A stretch of DNA of 64,000 nucleotides. Origin: Astyanax mexicanus (lineage: Eukaryota > Chordata > Actinopteri > Characiformes > Acestrorhamphidae). Shown here in pieces: positions 22,256 through 32,839 of this stretch. The stretch is taken from assembly GCF_023375975.1 (NCBI RefSeq), contig NC_064422.1:8423001-8487000 (forward strand), read 5' to 3'. Under the pieces are notes generated by a model. It was not told the origin of the DNA. It ran no database searches and saw nothing but the letters and a program-made list of their open reading frames with translations. The number at the start of each line of letters is the position of its first letter. The first letter of the stretch is position 1. The position numbers were made by a program, and so were the translations under genes.

Positions 22256-23559
22256 GACACATTTTGCACATTTTAAGCTGTGCAAGTCATATTTGTTTTG
22301 CTCTCTCATGAAACCAGACACAATGACACATGATCAGCAATTAAATTGTGCAGTATAGATCACTAAAATTGGGCCCACAAGCTGGATTAATGAATCTTGA
22401 CTTGATAAGAGCAGAATTTGGTGTCAGCAGAGTAAATTAATGATCCCAAACTGCATTTTATGCTTAATGGACATTTGGGATGGAGGGGAAAATGGGATTT
22501 ATTTTTTTTATTTTATAAAAGTTAATTTTACCAGTACTCTGTCTCCATGGCTCATCCCAGTAACAATAGTAGGCAGGCCAAACCAAGACAGAGCTCAGCC
22601 TTCAGCTAAAACAGCTCCAGCAGACAGAGCAGCTAACAGGCTGGAATCAGTTCCTCACGCTTCCTGTTAAAAGCACATGCAGACCCCTCCTCCCCACCCA
22701 TTTCCTCCCCATCCTACTGCTGCCCGGCGAGAGTGTCGTCGGGGGAAATTGGCCTCGTGTTGTGGATGTGGAGTGGTTGAGAGGAACTGACAGGGTCTGC
22801 TTCTATGTTCCATGTGGCTTCCCACAAGACACCATCCGACGCCTGGGTGCTCCAGCAGAGCCTCTCAGAGCGTCCACATTTCCTGCTCTAATCTGGGGTA
22901 TTAGCTGAGAGCTCCTCCCACTTTAATGGGATGCAGTTGGGTTGCATTTCTTTTTTATTTTATTATTTTATTTTAGCACAGTATCATTTGTTTTAAAGTA
23001 ATAGAAATTTGAGGTGAGTAAAAATTATGCACTTTTTTGTTAAAGGGGTGTTGTAGTGAAACTTGATAAAGAGTTTGATCTATTGTTGAATCATCCCCTG
23101 AATTAAAAAATACAGGCTTACAATGCAAGCAAAAGGGACATACAGTGTATCACAAATTACACTTTTGACACAATGAAAAGTACACTGTGTGCAGCTTATA
23201 TAACAGTGTAAATTTATTCTGTAAATTGTGCATAAACCACCGGCAACAAACGGTGATTGCAGATTTGTTACACCTAAATATGTCTTGTTTTCTCAACTTA
23301 TATTCATGACAGTTACAATTTAGTTAGATTAAAATGCATTTAAAATATTACTTTACAAAAATATGAAAAAAAAAATCCTTTCAAACAAAGTAAAAAGGTC
23401 ATTTATTATAAAGACCTTCTTTTTACTTTGTTAGAACTAAAACTAAAAAAAATACCCATATAACAATACAAATAACCGTATTGTTTTCTATTAAAACCAT
23501 CTATAGCTTTTTCATTTTGAATGAACTAATTAAATTGGTCTTGTTTTGTTAGTTAATTG
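22256..23559. other. non-coding; unique block at 22540-22950
   Basis: 22540-22950 is repeat-free and GC-richer (for example GCCCGGCGAGAGTGTCGTC near 22722), a regulatory candidate by composition. 22960-23559 is AT-rich; an imperfect inverted pair around GACCTTCTTTTTACTTTGTT and AACAAAGTAAAAAGGTC lies at 23385-23430. Confidence 0.35.
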
Positions 23560-23561
23560 TA

Positions 23562-24023
23562 CTAATGCATCTCAAAAAATATAAATATAATTGAAAAGTT
23601 ACTTTATTTCAGTGAATCAGTTCAAAATCCAAAACTCATATATATTATATTATATAGATGTATTACACACAGTGTGGTTTATTTTAGGTGTTTATTTCTT
23701 TATTGTTGATGATTATGGCTTACAGCCAATAAGAACCCAAAAGTCATTGTTTTAGAATATTAAAAAAATGATATAGGACCAATTGGTACGGTTGGCAGTG
23801 TGGGCAGTGTGCCAAGTCCTGCTGTGTGAAGTTTCCACAAGTTTCTCAGTGGAGATGCGGGTTTCATTTTCCAGCAGGACTTGGCACACTGCCCACAGTA
23901 AGCCATATTCATTAACAATAAAAGACATAAATGCTTAAATAGATTACTCTGTGTGTTATACATCTATATAATATAAATTTTGAACTGAATTATTGAAATA
24001 AAGTAAGTTTTTGAGATGCACTA

Positions 24024-24025
<2 letters not shown>
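23562..24025. mobile_element. Tc1/mariner-derived MITE, family B copy 2 (both ends present)
   Basis: CTAATGCATCTCAAAAA at 23562 is mirrored by TTTTTGAGATGCACTAG ending at 24025, with TA on both sides (23560-23561, 24026-24027). Inside, the catalytic-segment text (complement of CAGCAGGACTTGGCACACTG) occurs in both orientations around 23795-23895, producing a hairpin. Length 464 bp. It is an internally deleted, partly palindromic derivative of a Tc1-like element. Confidence 0.85.

Positions 24026-24067
<42 letters not shown>
24026..24067. repeat. (TA)n microsatellite abutting a transposon end
   Basis: About 21 TA units start exactly at the TA target duplication of the family B element, suggesting that the array grew from the target dinucleotide. 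Confidence 0.9.
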
Positions 24068-24069
<2 letters not shown>

Positions 24070-25325
24070 GGTTTTATGGTCTTTATTCATTGGTATATGG
24101 ATGATTGGTCCTTTCTGGCCTGAGATCTTCATACTTTAAATTTTCTAAGAAGATAAAAAATCTAGATACATGGTTTTGTCCTTGTACTTGTATCATGTCA
24201 CTGAGCTTTGTTGCTCCATGGTTAGATGGATGGGTAAAAAAAGTGTGTGTACATTAATGGTCTTCATGGCTGAACTCAGCTCCCAGCTCAGAGTCGTCCA
24301 CCTTCCTTCTCCTGGTTGCTCTGATTAGACGTCCTGCATGAGGCTGGCTTCTGCATGGCCGCGGCTGGCACCGGTGCCAGGACAAACAGAGGCCGTGAAA
24401 GCTCCCATTTATCACAGACCGGTCCAGGGTCCAGATCACAGACGTTCCGGTTTTCTAGCTCTCGACCGCATCCACGGTAAGACAGTGACTTTAAGTCAAC
24501 GTTCGAGACGATAGCACCACCGAGAAGAGCACGATTCGGGAGTACGAGACGCGTAATCCACATTGACACAAAGACCAATATTTCCAATGGAGACATTCAG
24601 CAGACTTGCGGCCTTGCCAACCAAAGTATTGCTGAGGTTTGCACCGCATCGGTTGCCGGCCTCGGACGTCAGAGCGATGTTTCTACTGAAGGTTCTCGTC
24701 CGGCTGAACAGTATTTTCCATGAATGCAGCATAATAAAGAGGGCAGAAACACATAAATGAAAGCACATTTGTCGATCGGACCTGCTGTTTATTCTGCGGA
24801 GCTAAAAACATTCTGACAAGTTCCGTGACTGCATGACATTATGAGCTCTGCTGCTATTCTAGAACAGTAGGCATATCTGCCACGGTCCCCTACAACAAAA
24901 CACAGAGAATTATGTTCCTGACTGCAGTTATAGAGATATATAATAACAACTGAAGACATTGTGTTCAATGTGCCAAGAATCAAGAATGCCAGAGCCAAAC
25001 CCTGAAATTCAGTCCGTTAAATATCAGTTCATTTTTTCAGTGAAGGATTGGGTTTCTCGGCCCAAACGTATCAAGTGTAAAAAATTGAAATGACAAAGCT
25101 ATTTACAAGCTACATTTTTACATTTTAAACACTCTTTAAAATGCTCAGCACTCGTCTCAGAGCTGCACATAGATCTCTCACTGCCTGCAGGCTGAGGCTG
25201 AATAAAATATAGTGGGATGTATTGGACAGACAGCCAGACGCAAATTAATGCATCATATTGTAACTGCAGCCCGGAGAAAAATGAGTCTCGGGTCTTTTCA
25301 GTTCTTTCCTTTTGGGGGCTCACCT
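24068..25325. other. non-coding; CpG-rich block at 24250-24760
   Basis: 24250-24760 has many CpG dinucleotides (for example GAGACGCGTAATCC near 24547) and four overlapping short frames on both strands (61-102 residues), none with a recognisable domain or splice context. It may be a regulatory element or an old unrecognised exon remnant. 24770-25325 shows nothing specific. Confidence 0.35.
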
Positions 25326-25564
25326 TTTGAGTTTAGGGAGGTTCTTCTTTTTGAGCTTAGGGAGGTTCTACTTTTTGAGTTTAGGGAGGTTCTTTTTTTT
25401 GAGTTTAGGGAGGTTCTTCTTTTTGAGTTTAGGGAGGTTCTACTTTTGAGTTTAGGGACATTCTTCTTTTCTGTTTAGGGAGGTTCTCCTTTAGGTTTAG
25501 GGAGGTTCTCCTTTAGGTTTAGGGAGGTTCTTCTTTTGAGTTTAGGAAAGTTCTTCTTTTGAGT
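25326..25564. repeat. minisatellite, 20-24 bp unit (GAGTTTAGGGAGGTTCTTCT)
   Basis: About ten units with variable T runs; later units are shortened (GGTTTAGGGAGGTTCTCCTTTA). In one frame it yields FREVLLFE repeats, which explains the 88-residue frame here. Confidence 0.9.
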
Positions 25565-25917
25565 GGAACTGCTGCGGGATGTAGCAGAATTGGATTTGTT
25601 CTGCTGAATATACTGCTGCTTTTTTAGGCCAGCCCAAAACATGGACTGAATCTTTTATTGCATTACATTTTCCTATAAATGGTCCATTTTTAGATAATGT
25701 CTAAATAAACACTGTTAACATTTAACATTCTCATCCAACTGTTGACAACTCTGGAGATGTGAATTTCATTTTTTAGCAGTATATAAGAAATAAAAGGCAA
25801 AAAACTGTTTGAATTTAAATTTTTGAGATGTCTCATGAAAAAAATAAATAACATGTGCCTATTCTCTCAACAGCAATGTCGCTTCTCACACCTGTTTATG
25901 CTCTCCATTTTAACCTA
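25565..25917. other. non-coding, nothing recognised
   Basis: AT-rich spacer between two minisatellites; no gene or element end seen. Confidence 0.4.
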
Positions 25918-26100
25918 TTGCAATTTAGCCCCTCCTAGTCAGCCTACAGCAGTTTAGCTCCACCCATTCAACCTACAGCAGTTTAGCCCCTCCAGGTCCA
26001 CCAACAGCAGTTTTAATCAGTCCTATTGGGATCCACAGCAGTTTAGCCACTCCCATTCGGCCTACAGAAGTTTAGCCCCACCCATTTGGCCTACAACATT
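25918..26100. repeat. minisatellite, 29 bp unit (CAGCAGTTTAGCCCCTCCCA)
   Basis: Unit starts at 25947, 25976, 26005, 26036, 26065 and about 26094 give a period of 29-31 bp; the first unit is at about 25918. Diverged copies. A T-rich stretch follows. Confidence 0.85.
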
Positions 26101-26222
26101 TTTTTTTAAATAAACTTTGTTAAACTTTTTCAAAGTACATTACAGAATCATTACAAATTAGACATATTTTTTTTTTGCATCAAAACAATCAATTTCCTTG
26201 TATACAAAGTTCACACATCAAT

Positions 26223-26533
26223 CCTCAATCAAGCACTTACTCACTGTCAACTGCTTTATTCGTTGAGGGTTCCAGGCGGGCCAGCATTGGCATCGGGCGG
26301 AAGGCAGGACACACCCTGGACAGGCCACCAATCCATTGCAGGGCAGAGAGACAAAATCACAATTTTTATCTGACATCCAGACAGCCTGAACGTGCCGTCT
26401 TTTGACTGTGGGAGAAAACCAGAGAACGTGGAGGAAACCCACACAGAAAAACCCGGGTCGCCCCAGCCGGGAATCAAACCCAGGTCATCTTGCTGAGAGG
26501 CAGAAGTGCTACCCACTGTGCCACCGTGCCACC
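26223..26533 (-). mobile_element. SINE, family V, near full-length, minus strand
   Basis: On the minus strand it starts GGGTGGCACGGTGGCACAGT (tRNA-like box A region), has GGGTTTGATTCCCGG (box B), then TTTCCTCC, TTTGACTGTGGGAG-complement blocks, GGCCTGTCCAGGGTGTGTCC, and a TGAGTAAGTG tail. CCTCAA occurs at 26223-26228 and 26534-26539 and may be the core of a target duplication. It would be transcribed by RNA polymerase III if active; the boxes are degenerate. Confidence 0.8.
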
Positions 26534-26539
26534 CCTCAA

Positions 26540-27353
26540 ACATGCATTATACAGATATTTATAATTAAACAAATCTAATTATTCCACTCATACAGTGGGT
26601 CAACCCAATCCATTCCAGGTACTTGCAACTACGATAAATGCTATAAATAAATGTATACACAGTGAGTACTTTATAAGAAACCCTGTCCAGATGATATGTC
26701 CACACCACATTCACACCACTAGCACCACTACCATGTTCGTGCCACTGCTGATTCCCATTGGTGATTGGTGGGAATGGACCCCTACCCACAATCCTAAAAA
26801 AAAAGTATGCATGCATCATACAGATATTTATAATTAAACAAACCTAATCTAATTATTCCAGTAATACAGTTGGTCAACCCCATTCATTTCAGGTACTTGC
26901 AACTACAATAAATGCTATACATAAATATATACACAGTGGCCACTTTATTAGAAACCCTGTCCAGATTATATTTTTGGGTGGTGGACACACCACACCACAT
27001 TCACACCACTAGCACCACTACCATGTGTGTGCCACTGCTGATTCCCATTGGTGATTGGTGGGAATGGACCCCTACCCACAATCCTATAAAAAATAAAGCA
27101 TGCATTATACAGATATTTATAATTAAACAAACCTAATCTAATCATTCCACTCATACAGTTGGTCAACCCAATCCATTTCAGGTACTTGCAACTACAATAA
27201 ATGCTATACATAAATATATACACAGTGGCCACTTTATTAGAAACCCTGTCCAGATGATATGTCCACACCACATTCACACCACCAGCACCACTACCATGTT
27301 TGTGCCGCCACTGCTGATCCCATTGGTGATTGGTGGGAATGGACCCTTACCCA
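26540..27353. repeat. tandem triplication, ~270-290 bp unit
   Basis: CAGATATTTATAATTAAACA recurs at 26552, 26821 and 27110 (spacings 269 and 289), each followed by GTACTTGCAACTAC, CCCTGTCCAGAT, CACATTCACACCAC and GATTGGTGGGAATGGACCC. Unit 2 carries an extra ~20 bp (TTTTTGGGTGGTGGACACAC) in its middle; unit 3 ends near 27353. CAGTGGCCACTTTATTAGAA inside the unit is itself a common fish repeat motif. The frames on both strands are shadows of this unit. Confidence 0.95.
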
Positions 27354-28298
27354 TAGAGGGGGGGTGGGTTTTTCTTTGTACAGCAACAGATGAAGCTGCA
27401 GTTCATATCCATACCACCCTACAGTGGAGTCATGGAGCTGTAAGGTAGGTGGAGCTCAGAAGGTGTTTCTCATAAAGTAGAAATGGGATTCACTGCTGTG
27501 AACATGCAAACCTTTCCGTCAAGTCTTCTTCGTCGCTCTCGCTGCGCTAAATTCCACGTTGCTCCGATCTCACGTTGCGCTAATGATTCGATTGTTACAG
27601 AAACCCGCTGCGCTCAGACAGGCCATGGCTCACGAAGAGCAGGGTGGTGTGCCAGGGAGTGACAGGTACACTGCAGGCAGACCTATTAGGAGCAATTACG
27701 GGGATTCCCATAAATGGCTTTCAAAATAGGCTATTCATTTTTCCAGACCTTTCGACTGTGTCTCAGACCTGAGGGAAAAAAAATGAAAAAGAAAAAACGG
27801 GAAGAGAAAGATCCTCCGCCCTGATCCTAAAACTTTCCGCTCCTTCACCTACAGTACTTGTAGCAGAGCGGCGCTGGTGACCTGCGCTGGCTTTGAGGTG
27901 CGTGGAGACAAGTTAAAAAACTGCCTTCAAAACAGGTCCGGCCTTTCATTACGCTCAGCGAGACCACGTGAGGAGAAAGGAGGACTGTTGGCTAATGCCG
28001 CCGGCGCTAATTGAGCAACAACAGTGCTGAATATAGACACACCTCAGCCCTGTAATTATCACGCTTAATTTACCCTACAAATATAAACACGGGTCAAGTG
28101 AGGCATGTCTGGAGAACCTGGTGCTCTTGGACCCTTCGCAACTTCTTCTGCTGTGGCACCAAGGAGATAAAGCCTCGCAATCTGCTGCCAGAAGAGAAGA
28201 ACTTTATAGAACATTAGAGAAGCACTGCAGGTCAGGATGTACAACGTTTTTAACCTATATTCAATTGAATACACTGCAAAGACAAGATACTGTAACTT
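27354..28298. other. high-complexity non-coding block, regulatory candidate
   Basis: From 27480 to 28080 no repeat is seen. Sites include an E-box CACGTG at 27965-27970, GCTAATTGAG near 28006, and TAATTATCACGCTTAATTTA near 28053. Composition alternates GC-rich and AT-rich segments, as in vertebrate enhancers. No coding frame of note. Confidence 0.35.
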
Positions 28299-28860
28299 TA
28301 GGGCCCTATTTTAGCGATCTAAAGCATACCACTCAATTGCAGATCATGCAGCAGGATGTAGGGCTCAAAATGCGCAAAAAGGCATGAGCTAACATAATTC
28401 TATTAATTAATCATGGGTGTGTTTTGGACGTAACATGAAATAAACCAATCAGAGTGTCACTTGCCATTCCCTTTTAGAACCAGGTGAACTTTGAAGAACT
28501 TTGGCGCGTTCGTATCTTAACAGCACATAGCTTTTGTGCGTCTCAACAGAGGATACTGACCTGTGAAGGTATGCCAGCAGCTCATTTAGGGGAACAGCAA
28601 TGTTATTTAATTCTTTATTCTGTTTATTGTTGAGCTAAAAGTTGGGTTTGCGTGCTGGGAGCACCTGTAAGAGTGGACTCTGTTGATTGACTGTTGTCAG
28701 GGTTTTAATGAGACAGTGGAGCACCTGTGTTTTCCACTGCCATGACAGAAACACGCCAGAAATTTACTTGAATGAACACACCTCACTTCCAGACCACCAC
28801 ACACATTAGAGTAGATTTATTCGTAAACTCTGATGCTATTTAAATGGCGCAGGAGCATCG
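28299..28860 (+). mobile_element. AGGGCCCTAT-type repeat (hAT-like MITE candidate), best copy
   Basis: Starts TAGGGCCCTATTTTAGCGAT and continues with ATTAATCATGGGTGTGTTTT, CAATCAGAGT and, further on, CACACCTCA and ATGGCGCAGGAGCATCGCA. The right AGGGCCCTAT terminus is not present, so the end is approximate. Fragments of the family are found at six other places in the window. Confidence 0.6.
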
Positions 28861-29679
28861 CAACAGAATGTGTTGTGCAGTTTTACTCAATAGCCTCAAA
28901 ATAACTTTTGGAATTGGGGTTGTATACTGTACCTTCGTCCATACAGAGGCCAGACATACTGTACGACCTTCTAATTGTTTTCCAGCGCTGATTTGTTTGA
29001 AATCAGCATTTCATCACCTGTTCTTTTTTGCTTTAGCGTAAATATTTAGTGCCCTGGTAACCGCTGTTTGTGTGTGTGGGCACTCAGGCCATCTCCACGA
29101 GGAAATGAAGGAACCTGCCGAAGTATGAATGAGCCCAGTCAGTTTTTTTTTTTTTTTTTTTTATTGATTGTCATGGAAATGTTTGGTCTCCTGCTGCACA
29201 CTCCTACACTACAGAACATCACAGCTCCTGCAAGTTTCAGTAGGAGTTTTTTTTTTTTTTTTTGTAGTTTTGCCCCATCTCTTCATCCCCAACTTAACTT
29301 CTACTCACTCTTTTTTACTGCTAGAATCAGTTCTAACCTTACCACACGTCTCAGAAGGCCCTGATCAAGGTGCGGATAAAAACTTCTTTCACCTCTAATG
29401 GTCACCGTTTAGACTTGTTTAGACTTACAGACGGGGATTCTGACCACAGTTTGCTAAACTTTTCACTTCATTTCACTTCAATCAGAACGAGGAAATGTGA
29501 AACATGAAGAGCACAGCGCTTCTCCGCTTCTCAATAAGCACTGTGGCAGACGCTGCTTCGATATGTCAGATGTTCCTGTTTTATTCCACAGACAGGAATT
29601 CTGCTATCAAATAACAACTTATCTCAATATTTGTTTTGAAAAAACATGTTTTAAAAAATAAAAAACTCTAAAAAGCATA
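28861..29679. other. non-coding, poly-T tracts
   Basis: T runs at about 29142-29162 and 29249-29264. Short plus-strand frames derive from the T-rich text. A TTTCACTTCA direct repeat occurs near 29460. Nothing else recognised. Confidence 0.4.
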
Positions 29680-29825
29680 CAGTGCTGTGAAAAAGAATTT
29701 AGATTTTTTTTTATCATTTTTTACATGAACAAACAAACTTTAATTTCAGACAAAGATAACCTAAGTAAAGGCAAAAAAAAAAAAAACTATACAAACCTGG
29801 CTCTGTGTGAAAAAGTATTTACCCC
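29680..29825 (+). mobile_element. Tc1-like terminus (CAGTGCTGTGAAAAAG type), isolated
   Basis: TACAGTGCTGTGAAAAAGAA at 29680 is a well-known fish Tc1 terminus type; GTGTGAAAAAGTATTTACCC at about 29807 is a second, similar tract. No transposase text is seen between or after them. Confidence 0.6.
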
Positions 29826-29940
29826 TAACACACTCATTAGGACTCCCCCTATTCACCAGGAGGGTGGAGACTAGCACATGCCTCCTCCAATACATGAAAA
29901 GTCAGACTTCACCTTTTTTTAAACTCTTTTCAAAATCCCG
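29826..29940 (-). mobile_element. fragment shared with the SINE-associated repeat at 53817
   Basis: CAGGAGGGTGGAGACTAGCA and CATGAAAAGTCAGACTTCAC resemble, inverted, AAGAGGCGGTGGCTGACTTC at 53825. I associate this text with the 3' part of the tRNA-derived SINE family at 34505-34732; the link is from memory of fish repeats. Confidence 0.4.
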
Positions 29941-29950
29941 ATGACTACTA

Positions 29951-30518
29951 CAGGGGTTTGACAATGAAACTGAAACACCTGTCATCATTTTAGAGTGGGA
30001 GGTTTCATGTCTAAATTGGAGCAGCCTGGTGGCCAATCTTCATTATTTGCACACTACACCAGTAAGAGCAGTAAGAGTGTGAAGGTTCAATTAGCAGGGT
30101 AAGAGCACAGTTTTGCTCAAAATATTACAATGCACACAACATTATGGGTGACATACCAGAGTTCAAAAGAGGACAAATTGTTGGTGCACGTCTTGCTGGA
30201 GCATCTGTGACCAAGACAGCAAGTCTTTGTGATGTATCAAGAGCCACGGTATCCAGGGTAATGTCAGCATACCACCAAGAAGGACCAACCACATCCAACA
30301 GGATTAACTGTGGACGCTGTAAGAGGACGATGTCTGAAAGGGATGTTCGGGTGCTAACCCGGATTGTATCAAAAAACCATAAAACCACGGCTGATCAAAT
30401 CACGGCCGAATTCACCTCACCTCACCTCAACTCTCCTGTTTCCACCAGAACTGTCCGTCACCACAATAAATTATTGTGGTCTAAAACCAGGTGTTTCAGT
30501 TTCATTGTCCAACCCCTG
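29951..30518 (+). mobile_element. Tc1-like deletion derivative, family F, complete ends
   Basis: 31 bp TIRs at 29951-29981 and 30488-30518 match with one mismatch (CAGGGGTTTGACAATG versus CAGGGGTTGGACAATG), flanked by TA on both sides. Length 568 bp. Inside is the N-terminal DNA-binding part of a transposase in an open frame, joined directly to the 3' end by a large internal deletion that removed the catalytic domain. It could be mobilised only by a full-length relative. Confidence 0.92.
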
Positions 30519-30617
30519 TATAATTATTACATTTTAAAACAACTGACACTAGCAAGAAAAATGAACAGCCCTCTTACTGTACGTTTTTGTAGACGTGATG
30601 AACGCAAACCAAAGTGA
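30144..30617 (+). pseudogene. truncated Tc1-like transposase (DNA-binding domain only)
   Basis: The frame opens with MGDIPEFKRGQIVGARLAGA. Residues about 7-45 form a helix-turn-helix (SVTKTASLCDVSRATVSRVM), and residues about 59-110 a second helical domain (RTMSERDVRVLTRIVSKNHK ... STRTVRHH), as in the paired-like bipartite binding domain of Tc1 transposases. Residues 113-125 are read from the TIR and 126-157 from flanking DNA. The DDE catalytic domain is absent. The binding domain has no stop or frameshift, unlike every other transposase piece here. If expressed it could bind TIRs and repress; no promoter evidence is visible. Confidence 0.8.
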
Positions 30618-30618
30618 A

Positions 30619-30623
<5 letters not shown>

Positions 30624-30704
<81 letters not shown>
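30624..30704. repeat. (AT)n microsatellite, ~40 units
   Basis: 81 bp uninterrupted. All long Ile-Tyr frames around it are artefacts of this array. Confidence 0.95.
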
Positions 30705-30710
<6 letters not shown>

Positions 30711-31149
30711 CATTGGGACTTCGCCACTGGTCGGAGCAGAGCACTGCAACACCAGTGGAATATTCTGGAAGTGCTTTGGTAGCTACAGGTCCATATACAC
30801 ATGTGTTGTGTCTTTTGGCAGATTGTCCTAATTGTAAAATATATTTTAAGGTTAAAAATCACCGCTTGCCACACTTTTGGCCTGGACCTCGTCCTCTGCC
30901 AGCCTACCTTTTCCACAGTCCTTTTCCTTGGCAGCTGCCGGCCTCCTCCTCCGCACAACTTTTTGCCATCTCAGTTCTTACAAACGGGTGAAGGTGATAT
31001 GCATAATTTACTATAAATGCATTTTCAGCCCCCTCCTCCGGACCCCTGAAAAAAAAAATAGAATGAGAAGGACAAGGTTGCTGCCCTCCAAACCTCTAAA
31101 AACATCAACATCAGTTAAAACTGAGGGCCTACGCATGTCATTAGACTAA
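30705..31149. other. non-coding, nothing recognised
   Basis: Unique-looking sequence with overlapping short frames in several phases, none with motifs. A CCCCCTCCTCCGGACCCC stretch lies near 31030. Confidence 0.35.
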
Positions 31150-31447
31150 TGTTTCTCTTTTCGTGTGCGCAGCAAATGGAGGAGAGTTTCTGCAGTCATG
31201 GTTCCTGGATACCGAAGACAAATATATGGAGAACCCAAGCTGGCTGCACTGGAATCTGGAGCCCGGGTCCTGTTGTGGGTCCTGCGCTGTTGTTGAGCAA
31301 ACCTGTTCTACTCAAAGACTGCTGTGGTGTTTCTTCACTCATCAAGCAAGTTCTGCAATTGCTGGAGACAAAAATCCTCAACCAATCCTTAATGAGACCA
31401 AGCCTAGTTTGACCAATTTCTGCCTGAAATTGCATACTAATAAATAA
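31150..31447 (+). other. possible unrecognised exon or chance open frame
   Basis: A pyrimidine-rich TTTCTCTTTTCGTGTGCGCAG at 31152-31171 would make a good splice acceptor, and a frame through 31163-31447 stays open for 95 codons (…LDTEDKYMENPSWLHWNLEP…, Cys-rich afterwards). Two other frames are open over the same bases (87 aa plus, 79 aa minus), which favours chance. No donor or homologous family is recognised. The stop is followed by (AAAT)n at about 31438-31461. Confidence 0.15.
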
Positions 31448-32580
31448 ATAAATAAATAATAAGAGGCAATTTTATGAATTAATATTACTTAGAAGCCTTT
31501 ACAAAATTAATTGAAAACACTTAAAATTATTCAATTGAACATGCAATGGTCAAAATATGGTAAAACACAGGAACATTTTTAGGCACTCAGATCTCCATTA
31601 TTTTTTTTTATTTTCAAATCCATAAAATAAAATTTTTATATGGATGAAGTTTTTTCAGCTCTACATTTTGCTATAAAGTGTTTAGAATCACCATGTAAAA
31701 TTATAAACTGCTCGCTTTCGTTGATTAGATATTATAGTGATCTGAACCTGGGTTGGTCCTTTTTTGTTTCTCCAAATGACTGAAAACTTTATAAGATAAA
31801 AAAAACTACTATTCATTTTATAAACTATTTTGCAGTAAATAAAGGTGTTTTTATATGTTCTACTAGTGAGGGAGAGATATTGTGCAATGTTTCTTTAAGA
31901 GCCCCCTCCCTTCCTCCAGCAGTCAGAGTCTCGTGTTACAGACCCCTCCCCACATCATTCTCCACAGAACGTGCCACCTGATTGGCCAACAGAGTCAGCC
32001 GACACATATTTGATCAGATGAGACTTTAAGCTTTCCGCCCATATAATTATATACAAGTAACTTAAAGGAAAGTTGTATTACAGCGAATTACATTAGACAT
32101 TAATATTTTTTGGTTTAAATTTCGTCCAGCACTGTTGGGACATAAATGAGGATTACTGGCGATTATGAATTTTGATTATGAATAATTTTTTTTTAATAAA
32201 CAAGGCATATTTCGCCCTAAATGTTTATGTTCTGAAAGGAAATACAGCTAAGATAAGTACAGGCTAGATAACTAAAAGCAGAGATTCTAAGCTTTAAAAT
32301 GGCATATAGAGTGCATATTTTGAGCTTATAATTAATCATAAACATAGCCAGATATTAATTATGACACATTTCTGGCCCGGCACCGACGCATGCTAGTGCT
32401 AAAGCAACTTTCTTTCAGATTATTCAGTCTGAGTAGATCATTGGTTGTATTTGCCCTCAGAACTTTCACTGTTTCTTTGGTTTAAATATTGAGATACATG
32501 ATTATGTTGTTTTTTCTCGGATATCTACTCCTATATGCAGGGTAAAAGGGACAAGGTTTAATTCTGCAGACTATGGGTTG
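31448..32580. other. non-coding, nothing classifiable
   Basis: AT-rich to about 31870, then a GC-richer segment 31900-32040 (CCACCTGATTGGCCAACAGA contains a CCAAT-type site), then AT-rich again. No gene or transposon end. Confidence 0.35.
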
Positions 32581-32825
32581 GTTTCCCAGACATGTATTAA
32601 GCCTAAACCTAGACTAAAGTTTCTATTGTACACCCTGCGCAAGGCACGTCGCTCTGCTCATGATTTGCTGCCTTACACCTAATCACGGTCTGGTGTGGTG
32701 GTCTGGAGTTGAGGTGTGTTCAGGTAAATTTCTGTCATGTTTCTTTACAATTTGGTGCTGGAAAACACAGGAGCTCCACTGACTGATTAAAACCCTGACA
32801 ACAGTCAATCATCATAGTCGATTCC
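32581..32825. mobile_element. GGTTTCCC-type end joined to an AGGGCCCTAT-family fragment
   Basis: GGTTTCCCAGACATGTATTA at 32581-32600 with AAGCCTAAACCTAGACTAAA resembles the end of a fish GGTTTCCC-terminated MITE. From 32622, ACACCCTGCGCAAGGCACG and GAGGTGTGTTCAGGTAAATT match 36630-36720. Both are partial. Confidence 0.5.
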
Positions 32826-32839
32826 TATAGAGTGCTTCC

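Noticed and set aside
25326..25564. Telomere-like TTTAGGG motif
   Set aside because: The motif is spaced by ~15 bp in each unit rather than tandem; it is a minisatellite, not an interstitial telomere.
26172..27350. Several short frames with HIHTTSTTTM repeats
   Set aside because: Shadows of the triplicated non-coding unit, present on both strands.
30527..30991. Long frames on both strands around 30.6-30.9 kb
   Set aside because: All are carried by the (AT)40 array, which is open in several phases.
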